A DNA stretch of 48,562 nt from Patescibacteria group bacterium UBA3291 (GCA_002361595.1 DETJ01000021.1:1-48562), one strand, 5' to 3'. Shown: positions 1-10,322, counted from the stretch's first letter. The notes: a model not told the origin generated them from the letters alone. Program-made: numbers and translations.

Positions 1-1350
1 AAACCATATGTAGATACATATTGGGGAATGAGAGATGGAAAGACATATAGGAGAATTCCTGAAGTTATGGATTGCTGGTTTGAGTCGTGAGCGATGCCAT
101 TTGGACAGGATCATTATATCGGACAAAAAGAGAAGGAAAATCAGAGTTATACAGCAGAATTTATTGCTGAATGATTGGATCAAACTAGATGATGGTTCCG
201 TTCATTACATATCCTAAATCATGCAATCAAATGAAATAATGCAGCAAATAATATCGTAGTAAATGGATTAGTCCTCGCCGAAGATGGAAAGAAAATGTCA
301 AAGAGTTTGAGAAACTTCCCAGATCCTCGTGGATTGATAGAGCAGTGGGGATGAGATGCATATAGAATTTATGTATTGAGTGCGCCAGTAGTTCGTGCTG
401 AACCTATGAGATTTAGCGAAAAAGGAGTAGAGCAGTCATTCAAGGATTACATACTTCCACTTCAGAACGTATATAATTTCTTTGAAACTTATGCTAAAAT
501 TGATCAATGGAAATCAGACTGAAATCAGATTTTTGTAATGCGTGATGACAGCGAAATTTCAGATTACAAAGAATTGGTAGAACAGTTAGTTCGTGTAAAT
601 CCAGATATAATTCTTACATCTGATGATGCTAAATGAGAATCAATTAAAGAATTAATCAATAAATACACGCCAAAAGCTAAAGATATTGAAATTAAGTCAG
701 CAGATTTGTCAGATTATTTCAGTTTAGTTAAATGATTTGAAGCTAAGCGTGTATTAATTCTCGCAACTGATGAACAGATTAAATCAATATGGAATACTAT
801 TTCATGAAAGGCAGATAAATCATTAGAAAAATGAGTAGTGCTTCCACTAGTTACATATCAAATAACAAACGATTTGGATGCATGGTTATTATCAGAATTA
901 CATCAAACATTGATTAGAGAAGATGAACTTCTTCAAAGATATGCTTTAGACGATGCTATCAAGTCAACATTAGATTTCTTAGATAAGCTCACAAATCGAT
1001 GGCTACGTCGTTCTAGAAGAAGATTCTGGGCTAATGGAATGGATGCAGACAAAAATGCTGCATATTCTACACTCTATACAGTTCTCAAGACTTATTTACA
1101 AATGTTGGCTCCATTCATACCATTCATTACTGAAAAACTATGGCAGAATTTAGCAGATTTCTCTCCAGAGAAATTGGATTCAATACATCTTACATATCGA
1201 CCAGTGTCTTCAGAATTATATATTTCTAGAGATTTGATGGAAGAAATTGCTCAGGTTCGTAAGATTATTAAATTAGCTCTGTTTGTTCGTGCCAAGAATA
1301 AAGTTGCTATCAAGCAGCCACTTCAAAAATTATCAGTTAAAATGGAATAG
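1..1350 (+). CDS. ileS: Isoleucyl-tRNA synthetase, C-terminal part (5' end outside window)
   Basis: Cytoplasmic class I aminoacyl-tRNA synthetase that charges tRNA-Ile. The frame is open from base 1 when TGA is read as glycine. Visible motifs are PEVMDCWFESGAMPF, EGLDQTRGWF and the signature LAEDGKKMSKS, followed by the anticodon-binding helical domain (LAPFIPFITEKLW) and the RAKNKVAIKQPL segment. The TGA in CWFES-TGA-AMPF sits on an invariant glycine. The protein ends in TAG only a few residues after QPLQKLSV, where IleRS enzymes of this type usually continue for another 150-200 residues, and a hairpin terminator follows at once. The C-terminal extension is therefore missing. Identity is certain; the truncation is judged from memory of the family. 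Confidence 0.97.
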
Positions 1351-1361
1351 TTATTTATATA

Positions 1362-1391
1362 AAGAAGTCCTCCATAAATGGAGGATTTCTT
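1362..1391 (+). terminator. Rho-independent terminator after ileS
   Basis: AAGAA-TCCTCC pairs with GGAGGA-TTCTT around a six-base ATAAAT loop, starting 11 bases after the ileS stop codon. Confidence 0.8.
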
Positions 1392-1408
1392 ATGTAGAAA
1401 TAAATCTA

Positions 1409-1436
1409 TTGACATTATTCAGCAATTGAATATATT
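1409..1436 (+). promoter_or_regulatory. Sigma70-type promoter of the small RNA
   Basis: TTGACA at 1409-1414 and TATATT at 1431-1436 are separated by 16 bases. Transcription would start around 1441-1444, exactly at the 5' arm of the structured RNA that follows. Confidence 0.75.
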
Positions 1437-1440
1437 ATAT

Positions 1441-1583
1441 GAGGTGCTAGTGGGATTGGAAACGGAGGCTTTGTATCCGTATATATCCAGGACACGATTG
1501 ATGTAAATTCTTTTGCCGAGAAAAAAGCCAAAAAACCAACCCCAGCACTTATATTATATGCCCCTTTTGGGGACACCTCTCCG
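1441..1583 (+). ncRNA. Structured small RNA, class unknown (6S-like shape possible)
   Basis: A 140-base non-coding segment sits between a good promoter and a strong terminator. It folds into nested long-range helices: GAGGTG (1441-1446) with CACCTC (1574-1579), GGGATTGG with CCAACCCC, flanking GCT with AGC, and GGCTTT with AAAGCC. A local ACGGA/TCCGT hairpin lies inside. The 3' strand of the closing helix is also the 5' arm of the terminator, so the two folds exclude each other. A long rod with internal bulges recalls 6S RNA, but I recognise no diagnostic sequence of 6S, SRP RNA, tmRNA or RNase P. No ORF of note lies inside it. Confidence 0.6.
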
Positions 1584-1605
1584 TTTTTACGGAGAGGTTT
1601 TTCTT
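1576..1605 (+). terminator. Strong terminator of the small RNA
   Basis: CCTCTCCG (1576-1583) and CGGAGAGG (1590-1597) form an eight-base-pair GC-rich stem followed by TTTTTCTT. The stem overlaps the CACCTC strand that can close the small RNA. Confidence 0.88.
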
Positions 1606-1646
1606 AAAAAACAAAAAACCTAGGAAACTTAAATAAAGCTCCTAGG
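1606..1646 (-). terminator. Terminator of the 121-aa membrane protein gene
   Basis: On the minus strand CCTAGGA and TCCTAGG (1619-1625 and 1640-1646) form a stem, followed by a T-rich run (the A-run at 1606-1618 on the plus strand). It lies 22 bases after the stop codon at 1669. Confidence 0.8.
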
Positions 1647-1668
1647 TGTGTCGATGAGAAATTTGATT

Positions 1669-2034
1669 TTAGGCAGCATTAGGTATAGGAACCCAGAGTT
1701 TTTTAAGTCTCAAATGAGCTTGATTGATTTCTTCCTCTGTTTTGGAGTTCTTATAGACTACGAGAGCCTCTTTTCTCAGACTATCGAGAAGTGTTACCTG
1801 TCCAGTTAACCAATAACCAAACATTACCAGAAGTAGAAGAATTCCAACGGCACAGATAATCTGAAGAGCGATATATTCGCTTCCAAAAGGACTATACAAA
1901 AAGAAAGTCACAAGTCCTAAGAGATAAAAAACTCCAATGTTCACTAAGATAGAACCCAAATCATCATTCTCTTTACCATGCTGGATACTTTTGATGAGCC
2001 AGTTTGGTAATCTTAAACTGTTTAAACCTTTCAT
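1669..2034 (-). CDS. Small two-helix membrane protein, unknown function
   Basis: A 121-residue protein with two hydrophobic segments, approximately residues 29-49 (ILVNIGVFYLLGLVTFFLY) and 55-77 (IALQIICAVGILLLLVMFGYWL). A charged C-terminal helix follows (KTEEEINQAHLRLKKLW). I do not recognise a family. It is one of four genes here that use only GGN for glycine (nine glycines, none TGA), unlike all its neighbours, and it carries its own terminator, so it may be a recent arrival. The ATG at 2034 is the only sensible start. Confidence 0.7.
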   Translation of the reverse strand: MKGLNSLRLPNWLIKSIQHGKENDDLGSILVNIGVFYLLGLVTFFLYSPFGSEYIALQIICAVGILLLLVMFGYWLTGQVTLLDSLRKEALVVYKNSKTEEEINQAHLRLKKLWVPIPNAA

Positions 2035-2166
2035 GATTACAAAATCTGTTTTATTATTTATTTTTGTTTAGCGGTGCTAAAATAATCAACTCCTCCTTAA
2101 ATTCAATAGGAATTTTGAGAAACACAAAAAATATAATTTTTACGAAAATAATAAACAAATCGTTCT

Positions 2167-3621
2167 TTAAATTTTTTCTATTTCAAAACTTCAAGGAATA
2201 TCTTTGATATTGTATCATTTCTCTTGAATCTTAGCTCTTAATTCATCAGCTAAAGTATAATTTTTTTCTTGTTTCGCTTTTAAACGTTGATTGGCTAATT
2301 CAGTAATTTCTGCAGGGATATCTTTAGTTACTTCAGCTTTTTCTTTTTCTCACAGTAAATCCATTTTCATGACGTTTTGATCTAGCCAAACTATGATTCA
2401 AATAATTTCTGGATTTGGATTTTTTAGTCATGAATTGATAGTCGCAAGAAGTTTAGGAGAATTTAAATCATCTAATAAAGCATCTAAACAATCTGACAAA
2501 AATTTGATTCATTCTTCAGTTTTGAGCTGGTCTGCAATTTCTTTATAATTCTTTCATTTTAAATCAATTCTTTCAGTTTTGCTGATTTTTTTAATTAGAT
2601 TTTTTCTTTGAACTTTAGACTGTTCAAGGACTGTTTCATTGAAATCTAGGAAATTTCTGTAATGAGCGGTGTAATAGAGTAATTTTAAATCCAATCCAGA
2701 ATATCATTTCTCTTCCAAATCATCAACTGTAACTAGTCATCAAGCAGATTTAGATAATTTTTTTCATCAAAGATTCAAAAACTGGTTGTGCATCCAATAT
2801 TTTACCCATGGTTTTTTTCAGAATGTGCATTCACTTTGAGCGATTTCATTGGTGTGATGTACTCAGATGTGATCTACTCATCATGTGTGAATATCGAATT
2901 GGTCTCATAAATATTTGCTAGACATTGCACTACATTCAATATGCCAACCGGGAAATCAAATTCACCATGGAGAGTCCCATTCCATCTGTCTTTTCTGATC
3001 TTTTGGAGAGAATTTCCATAAAGCAAAATCTGTATCATTTTTCTTGTTATCATTCTGAATCCTAGCACCAGCAATTCTTTCCTGATTTGCTAGTCATGCC
3101 AATTTTCAGTAATCTTCTACTTTACTCGTATCCATATAAATTCCATCATCTGGAATTTCGTAAGTGTATCATTTTTCTTCCAGGATTTTTACCATTTCAA
3201 TTTGTTCTTTGATATGATCAGTGGCTCTAGGCATCACATCAAATTTATCAATCTGAAGCTTATCTAGATAACTATAAAATTTTTCAATATACATATCAGC
3301 CAATTCCCAAGCAGTTTTATTCTCTCTTTTTGCTCACTTTTCCATCTTATCTTCTCATTCATCTCCATCATCAGTCAAATGTCCAACATCAGTTAGATTC
3401 ATAATATGTTTAGTTTCGTATCAAAGTACATTTTTGATTATGTTTCTGAGTAAATCTGCGAAAGCAAAAGCTCTCATATTTCAGATATGAGGATTCCAGT
3501 AAACTGTAGGTCCACATGAATATATTCATACGAAATCTTTTTTTCATTCTTCCATCAAAGGGACAAATTCTTCCTTTTGTCTACTCATTGTATTGTAGAT
3601 ATGTAACTTTTTCTCTTCCAT
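2167..3621 (-). CDS. cysS: Cysteinyl-tRNA synthetase
   Basis: A 484-residue class I synthetase that charges tRNA-Cys in the cytoplasm. The N-terminus reads MEEKKLHIYNTMSRQKEEF. The zinc-binding and signature region follows as GIYSCGPTVYWNPHIGNMRAF, then the typical NLTDVGHLTDDGDEGEDKME stretch. The C-terminal helical domain includes the LADELRAKIQEKGY element and ends SFEIEKI before TAA. Several invariant glycines (GIYSCGP, HIGN, PGSFE) are encoded by TGA. The length is normal for the family. It lies 67 bases after the membrane protein gene upstream on the same strand. Confidence 0.96.
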
Positions 3622-3688
3622 AATTTAATATTCACAAAAAATATAAATCTAAACCTAATTTATAAATAGTAATAAAAAATGCAAATGC

Positions 3689-4453
3689 TTATTTGAAATT
3701 TACTTTTATATTTTTAGAAGAATCATTTTTGATATTATTCTTAATTTTGTGGGTATTTTTACTGTTTGATTCAGTGAATTCTTTAATATCTGGTTTGTTA
3801 TTTAGTGCTGTATGTAGTAGTATAGCTATACCAAAAGAGAAACAGAAAATCATTAAGGGAAAGCTTAAAAATGTATTTTCGTATCCAGAATTTACTTTTC
3901 TTGTTAGAGAAATCCATCAGGCTAAAAGCATAAAAAGAAATGCATAAGCTGAAATTATTGTGAATTTAGAAGCTTTTTGAACTAATGAATTTATTTTACG
4001 ATTTGTATCTAATTTAATTGATAGGCTGTCCTTCATCTCATTAAGAAAAACAGGGTCCCATGTGTCTAAGAGACTAGTTATAATGAACATAATGAATATT
4101 GGCATGTAGATTGCATAAAAATCAGTCACATTACTTTCATGAATTTGTCCAAATCTATGTCTAAAGTCTGGTAATAGTGGATAAATAAACATAAGTAGGG
4201 TAATGATAGGTTTTCGTCGAAGAAAAAATAATTTTAAGATTCTGCTTTTTTTGAATTGTAAGATTTCTCAAATATAAATTAATAAATTAACGATGATTAC
4301 GAGAAAGATCCGGTATCTATATTCTACGATAGATTCTCGTAAGTTGGATAATTGCTGTATATTAAAATTTTGAGAAACTAAATAAATAGGGTATCATATG
4401 AGGAGAATTACAGTTGCTGCAATTAATAAAGAGGAGTTGGTTTTGTTTTGCAT
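3689..4453 (-). CDS. Multi-spanning membrane protein, unknown function
   Basis: A 254-residue protein with about five hydrophobic segments: residues 8-25 (SLLIAATVILLIGYPIYL), 52-66, 82-98, 114-132 (IYMPIFIMFIITSLL) and 164-180, with a further one near residue 205. Its tail is polar and rich in asparagine and lysine. I recognise no family or catalytic motif. It begins 24 bases after the HIT gene on the same strand and may be the last gene of that transcript. Three TGA glycines are read through (LIGYP, YIGEI, LAGWI). Confidence 0.8.
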
Positions 4454-4477
4454 AATTTGTAAAATTTGATAATGAAT

Positions 4478-4888
4478 TTAAATTATTAAATTTTTTATTT
4501 TGTTTAAATCTGTTTTATGATCTCAATTGTATTTCTCAAATTTTGGCCAAACATCCATTGCGTCGTTTGGAAAACGTGGGATTAAGTGGAAATGTAAATG
4601 GGGAATAGATTGTTGAGCATCTTTTCCATTTGCATTTAATAAATTTATTCAAGTAGCTCATAATCCGTGTTTATATTTTATTGAAAGACTTTTCATAAAT
4701 AGAATAAAATTTTGTAAATATTCATCATCTATATCAAAAATATTCTCAAAATGCTTTTTAGGTATGATAAGAGTATGTCAGAAACATTCCATATCTTTTG
4801 GAAGTATTGCAATAGCATATTCATTTTCATCTATTATAAATGAAGGAATGTTATGTCTATTAATTTCACAGAATATACAATTTTTCAT
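4478..4888 (-). CDS. HIT-family nucleotide hydrolase
   Basis: A 136-residue histidine-triad protein. The N-terminal CIFCEI zinc-type motif, the GHTLIIPKKH strand and the catalytic HLHFHLIPR triad are all present, so it should be active. The family hydrolyses nucleoside 5'-phosphoramidates, dinucleoside polyphosphates and, for Hint proteins, aminoacyl-adenylates released by synthetases. It starts 7 bases after the dehydrogenase stop and is the last member of the tight six-gene run that opens with TyrRS. In that setting, clean-up of aminoacyl-AMP or a related nucleotide by-product is plausible but unproven. Confidence 0.92.
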
Positions 4889-4895
4889 TTATTTA

Positions 4896-5894
4896 TTAAT
4901 CAAAGTAAAAAAATGTTTTTAAATAATTATTTTTATTTGATATTCATTCATTAAAGTTCTTTATGTTATAACTGTTTCATAAAACTTTTATAAATCTATC
5001 TTGATTCTTTTTTATTATATTATATCCTTCTAAAAAATCATTACTGTTGCTATTGCAATTAAAAGAGTTTGATCATTGTAAAGTTATTTCTTTATATAAC
5101 AATTTTCTAATATTTAAATCTGCCAGATAATTTTCCTTAAATACTCATAATCAAATAATCATTCACTTTTTCTTTGTAGAATTGATGGCAAAATTAATAG
5201 TATCTGGTTGAGATCCTCAGACACATTCAAATACAACATCAAAATAATCACTCATATCTTCTTTATTAAAAAAGTCTAAGCATTGGAATCATTGCATAGT
5301 AAAATAAGATTCTTTTTCTTTTTTACAAATTATGGTAATTTGATGTATGGATAATATTTTTAATGTAATTCCTAATAATAATGCTATTGATCAACTTCAT
5401 ATAATGGCAATTTTTAAATGAGTTCCTTTGTTAAACTTTTTTTTCATTAGCTTTAGAGCGTGAAGTATTACGGCTTCTCAATCTAGTAAAATTCATAATT
5501 TAGATTCAAAATCACTTTTTAAAAAATAGACATTTTTTTGTGGGGCTATGATAAATTCGGAAAATCATCAATCTAAATCTTTTCATAATGAGTGAATTCT
5601 TTCACAAAATTGAGAACTTGTATGTTTACAATAATCGCATTTTCAACATGTGATTATTGGATTTACAGCTACAGTTTTTCAAATGTCATTGAAATTTTTG
5701 GATTGAATAATCTCTCATACTATTTCATGTCACAAAATGTTTTGTTGAATAAAATTTTCATCATTTATTTTATGTAAATCACTTCAACAAAGTCATGCAT
5801 ATTTCATTTTTATCAATACTTCTCATTTATTTATATCTCTGATATTTTTCTCTTTTATTGTTATTATACTATTCTTAATCTCTATATATTTCAT
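4896..5894 (-). CDS. Zinc-dependent medium-chain alcohol dehydrogenase
   Basis: A 332-residue member of the threonine/sorbitol dehydrogenase branch of the MDR superfamily. Catalytic zinc ligands are visible as GLCGSDLH (Cys36) and GHEIVGE (His56, Glu57). The structural-zinc loop reads CGKCDYCKHTSSQFC, and GSGSIALLLG is the Rossmann dinucleotide-binding turn, later FECVGG. The start was set at 5894 because the upstream residues (INKGEVLIKMKYAG) match the conserved first strand. That ATG overlaps the HAD gene by 13 bases, indicating translational coupling. The substrate cannot be inferred; a polyol or an amino-alcohol is possible. Confidence 0.93.
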
Positions 5895-6628
5895 CTCTTA
5901 ATAAATGGAATAAAAAAAGAAAAATCATTGCCTCAAAAAATATAGTTTTTATTGTCTCAAAATAAAGAAGAATAGTAATCAGCGTAATTTATATTTATGC
6001 ATCATAATCATGCATTAAGTGCTGATTGTATTCATGGAATTGAATCTTCAAATACAACTCATTTATCAAACTCTCTTCATTTTAACAGAGAAAATGTTTT
6101 TAGATATATTTCTCATGATGGTTTTCATTGCTTAACATCTTCTGCTGTAACAATTACATCAAAGAATTTTAATATTCATATTTTATTTATAATAGTGTAA
6201 GTGAATTCATGAATGGTGGATGTTGCAAGTCATATACTATATTCATTTTCTTTTAATGCCGATAAGAATTCAATGATTCCATTATTCATATAGTTTGATA
6301 AATTTAAATCATGTAGAAATTTTTTTTTGTGAGTATGTATAGTATTTCATATTTTTTCCTTATATAGTTCTATATTATGCATATTAATATAATTAAAAAA
6401 ATCTTTTATTCATTCTGAAAATTTTTTTCATTGAAAAATCTTTTTATATTCATTATGATTTAAATTGTAATGCAAGATTTCCATTATTGCTAATTGATAA
6501 GACTTGTAATTAATTTCTTCAGAATTTATTATTACTCAATCCATATCAAAAATATAAATATCTTTATTTTGAAAAAATCTATTTAGTTCTTTATTACTTA
6601 TGATATCTAAATTTTCATCATGTAGCAT
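5882..6628 (-). CDS. HAD-superfamily phosphatase / phosphoglucomutase-like
   Basis: A 248-residue HAD hydrolase of the beta-phosphoglucomutase-like group. Motif I is IFDMDGVI with the nucleophile Asp28 and general acid Asp30, motif II is LATST, motif III the lysine in KQGKPSG, and motif IV FEDSIPGIQSA. A helical cap lies between motifs I and II. All catalytic residues are present. The substrate is unknown but should be a small phosphorylated metabolite. The start overlaps the 3' end of the TrpD-like gene by 35 bases and its own end overlaps the dehydrogenase gene, so the three are probably co-translated. Confidence 0.92.
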
Positions 6629-7679
6629 TTATAAAATTTTCTAATAAAATCAGAGGTTGATTATTTTTTATAGATGATAAACATTGTTGAAATCCTTCAT
6701 TAAAACTGTTTACAATATTTGATGCTAATAATAATTCTGCTGCATTTAATGCAATAATATAATTTTTGTAGATATCTCAAGAATTTGAAATTGCTTGAAT
6801 AAAATTTTTCATGTTTTCTTGTTTGTTTTTTCATTGTTGAATTATTTTTTTATCATTTGATGTAATTCATAAATCATCAAAAAATCTTTTTTTATTGATA
6901 TAATTTATTTGTTTTTTATGATGTCTAATTATATTGGTATTTCATATTCAGGATATTTCATCTATAAAATGTATATTGTCTACATTTGATGATACAACAG
7001 AAAATGATCATATATTGTAATGAATTAGGAGTTCTTTTGATATTTCAATATTTTTTCATGATAATCAATACACAATTCAACTTAATTGTATTGGACTAGT
7101 AAGAGCAGGTAATATATATGATAGCGCATGTGGTACGTAAAATATTCATCAATATGTTTTATCAAATTTTGGTATACAATTTTCAATCGAAAAAAATCAA
7201 AAGTTGAGAGTGTTTATTATCTCTATCATTTTGTTATTTCAAATATTCAGATCTGCACCAAATAATCACAAAATATCTCTAGATCCTGTAAGTGCTGATG
7301 TTGCGGAGGATCATATTTTTGCGACAGATGCTCAGCAGGTTGCCGCAACTAGACTGGCACATGTTGATATATTAAATGTTTTTAACCCCTTTTTACCACT
7401 TCATACAATTGATATTACATTTTTATTAATATCTAATTTGTCCGAGTAAAAATTTTTTCATTCAAATTTAGCAATTGCATTAATCATTGAAATTATTTCA
7501 GATGGAGTTACTCAATTATGATACAATCATGTCAAAAAAGAAACGAGCAGTCAAGTACGTTTTTTATTATTTTTAGTTGAAAGAATATCAAATAAAGCGG
7601 AAAAACACAATTCATCTCATACATTTTTCTTTGCATTTATAATGTGCAAAGCTTCTAAGTAAGATGTTTGCTTATTCAT
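6594..7679 (-). CDS. TrpD-like (anthranilate phosphoribosyltransferase family) protein
   Basis: A 361-residue glycosyltransferase of the TrpD / nucleoside phosphorylase II fold. The core aligns with TrpD as VGSGKKGLKTFNIST, then CGASVAKIGS, then TSALTGSRDILGLFGADL. The diphosphate-binding loop, normally GTGGD, is GSGKK, and the KHGN motif is KIGS, so the usual PRPP and metal contacts are altered. No other trp biosynthesis gene is nearby. The start is ATG at 7679, overlapping the previous stop by one base (TAATG). Reading TGA-TGA near the end as Gly-Gly carries the frame to TAA at 6594. A changed substrate is likely; an actual anthranilate reaction seems unlikely. Confidence 0.85.
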
Positions 7680-8749
7680 TATTTATCCCACATCGATAAA
7701 ATACTTATTAAATAATCAGCAAATTCTTTTTTATGTAATTCTCGTTTAGCTCATTTATTAGCACAATCATTGTATAGCTCCCTATACTCATTTAAATTAT
7801 AATTTCAAGCTCAAGTCATCATTTGATATATAACATTGTCTTCTGGAGCTTTGTAAAATCATTCTCAATGCATAATTTTATCGTATATTTCTTCTTTAGT
7901 AGAATCAGCATTTATGCTAGAATTTGGAAAACTTTTTGATTGTTTGGGGTAATTATTAAATCATTTTATTATTGGTGTATATATGGCAGAAATGGATAAA
8001 TCTTTATTAAAATACGAATCTTGTCAGTTCGATTTTATATTCTCAAGTGTTTGTTGTCAGAATTTTACATATTGGTGTTCATCGACTCATAACATAACAG
8101 ATACATTATTATATTTGTTTCAAAATAAATAGTCTTTTCATAGTCATAAATCTAAGAAATCTGCTATCATTAATGATAATGAAGTCCTTCTTCTGTATGA
8201 CATTGGGCCGTCTACTTTACCATTTTTTGTGTAAAAATCATGTAAATCTTCCTCAGCTTTTTCAAACATTCAATCCTTCATATAGGATCAAGCTAAATAA
8301 CTGGTACGCAAAACATCAATAGTATTGATTTGATCTCTTATCACTCTTCCTTCTCAATTCTTATATCATAATTTTTCCATGAAATTTTTATATCTTTCGG
8401 TGTATTCTAAGACTTTTTTTAATTCTACGTTTTTCCCACAATATGCATCTAAATCTCATAAAACAATTTGTGTATCTATGCCTCATTTATTAATTCTTAG
8501 AATTCTCATCAATTGAGATACAGTTCAAATGTGAGGACTTCAAGACATTCAGAATCAGGTTGTAACTATTGATTTCTCTCATTTTTCTTTTAATTTCATA
8601 AAATCATCCATTCATTTATGACATAGAAATTTTAATTGTAGTTCCTCAGATTTTATATCTCATATATCAAAATCAAAATATCAAAATTCGAATGGATTAT
8701 ATCAATTTAATTCCATTAAATTTTCATAATATGATTTATCAAATTGCAT
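7679..8749 (-). CDS. Class I aminoacyl-tRNA synthetase-like protein (TrpRS/TyrRS fold)
   Basis: A 356-residue protein with the class Ib catalytic layout: TTGFGMSGSPHIGT carries a HIGH-like motif (residues 73-76), LGVDEHQYVKFG resembles the GEDQ region, and KQSKSFPNSSINADST carries a KMSKS-like loop, followed by a TrpRS-like EEIYDKIMHGE stretch. The fit to housekeeping TrpRS is loose; several signature blocks are absent and no separate anticodon domain is evident. It starts 3 bases after TyrRS stops and overlaps the TrpD-like gene. It could be a divergent TrpRS, or an enzyme that activates an amino acid for something other than translation. Confidence 0.75.
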
Positions 8750-8752
8750 ATT

Positions 8753-10165
8753 TTATATATTTACCTTAATAAATTTTCTTTTTCATATTTTTATGATGGC
8801 TCTATTTTCTATTATACTTCATATTGTGTTCAAAATGTTATCCTTATTAACCTTGATTTGTGTATTATCAGGCATTATGATTGAAATTCCATTTCATTCT
8901 GCTATTCTTCTTATTTCACTATTGCTCATGCCAAAATGTTTATTTATAATGTTTATTATTGAAGAGTTATTTTCTGTATTTATTTCATCCATTTCAATAT
9001 TTCGATAATCTTTTTCTTTACTGAATGCTTTATCAAAATCTATTTCTGCTTGTTTTGCAGCATTGTCATCATGAATAATTGATATAAAAATTTTTGCTAA
9101 ACCTTTTTTTACGTTCATTGGATTTAGTCATCAATCTTTCATTTTTTTATCTATGATATTTCGTTCGTCTTCTGTGATGTCAGTTAAAGATTTATAATAA
9201 ACTTCTAATAAATTGTCGGGTATTGACATAACTTTTCCGAAGATTTCATTTGGATTGTCATTCAATGCTATATAATTATTCAGGCTTTTTGACATTTTTA
9301 GTCATCCTCATGATATTCATTCTAAAATATCTGTAGAAATTATAGTTTCAGATTCCTGTCAATTTACTTCCATTAGATTTCTACACATTTGCATATTCAA
9401 AAGCTGATCTTTTCCTCATAATTCTATGTCACATCATTCTCAATCTTTCAAACTTACGGAGTCCATTCACATAACAATTGGATATATTAATTCAGCCATA
9501 GTTAATCATTGATTATTTTCTAATCTTTTTCTGAAATCATCTCTTTGTAATACGGTTGATGCTTTTACTTTTGACAAAATTCAAATTAATTCATCTAGAG
9601 TTTTATTTTTTAGCCATGTGCTATTATATGAAATGTTCGCTTTTTCCATATCAAAAAATGGAGATATTTGCTCTTTGTAGGTTGATAGATTTTTCTGAAT
9701 ATCTTCATCAGTTAACGGAGGTCTTTCTTTTGATCTTCAAGTCGGATCTCATATTTTTGCTGTAAAATCTCATATGATTAATGAAACTTTATGTCACATT
9801 CTCTGTAATCTGTTTAGCATTATCATTGGTACAGCATGTCACATATGTATATTTGCTCATGTTGGATCAATTCAAAATTTTATTACTAGGGGTTTTCATG
9901 AAATTTTTGAATCTTTAAGTTTTTTTAATAAATTTTCTTCAGGAATTATTGTAAGTGCTTTTTCTTTTAAAAAAGAAAATTGCTGTTCTCAAGATAGATT
10001 TCATAAATCAGTATTATATCTTTTTGTTAATGTAAGACATAATTTATCAATATCTATATTATCGTTTAGAATGTCAGCTAAATCATTTCAATATACTTGG
10101 TTATTGAAGTATATTTTTTTTTCTTTTATTTTTCCATTTTCTGGCATCTTATTGTATGTTTCCAT
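8753..10165 (-). CDS. tyrS: Tyrosyl-tRNA synthetase
   Basis: A 470-residue class I synthetase. The Rossmann core reads IKFGIDPTGANIHMGHAVPM (HMGH at residues 107-110), then LIIGDFTAKIGDPTGRSKERPPLT, EGCDIELGGKDQLLN and GGGLKMSKSLNNY. The C-terminus (MSNSEIRRIAEGNG) looks like the S4-type tRNA-binding module. An extension of about 80-90 residues precedes the core, longer than usual. I chose ATG at 10165; ATG at 10147 in the same frame is possible. It may be the housekeeping TyrRS or a paralogue dedicated to the gene run it opens, since the next five genes are coupled to it. Confidence 0.93.
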
Positions 10166-10197
10166 ATGGTATATTATTTTATAAAATAAAAATCTAT

Positions 10198-10229
10198 ATT
10201 ATAGATATAGTTTTATCTATAAAAGTCAA
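10198..10229 (-). promoter_or_regulatory. Possible promoter and inverted repeat upstream of tyrS
   Basis: On the minus strand TTGACT (10224-10229) and TATAAT (10198-10203) lie 20 bases apart, longer than ideal. An ATAGAT...ATCTAT inverted repeat fills the spacer and could be an operator or shift the preferred -10 box. The remaining sequence between 10166 and 10322 holds a short CTGCT/AGCAG hairpin near 10271 and nothing else I can support. Confidence 0.4.
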
Positions 10230-10322
10230 TACTTATTTATGAATTTAATATTTATGGAAATAGGAATTCTGCTTATAAAAGCAGGTATCTTGTTAATATA
10301 ATAGGAAAAATGAAAATTTATT

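Noticed and set aside
1441..1583. Assignment of the structured RNA as 6S, SRP RNA, tmRNA or RNase P
   Set aside because: The shape is suggestive only of a long rod; none of the diagnostic conserved sequences was found by eye, so it is left unnamed.
9774..10184. Plus-strand open frame of 136 codons
   Set aside because: It is the complement of tyrS codons; the minus strand carries HMGH and other conserved synthetase motifs, so this is a shadow.
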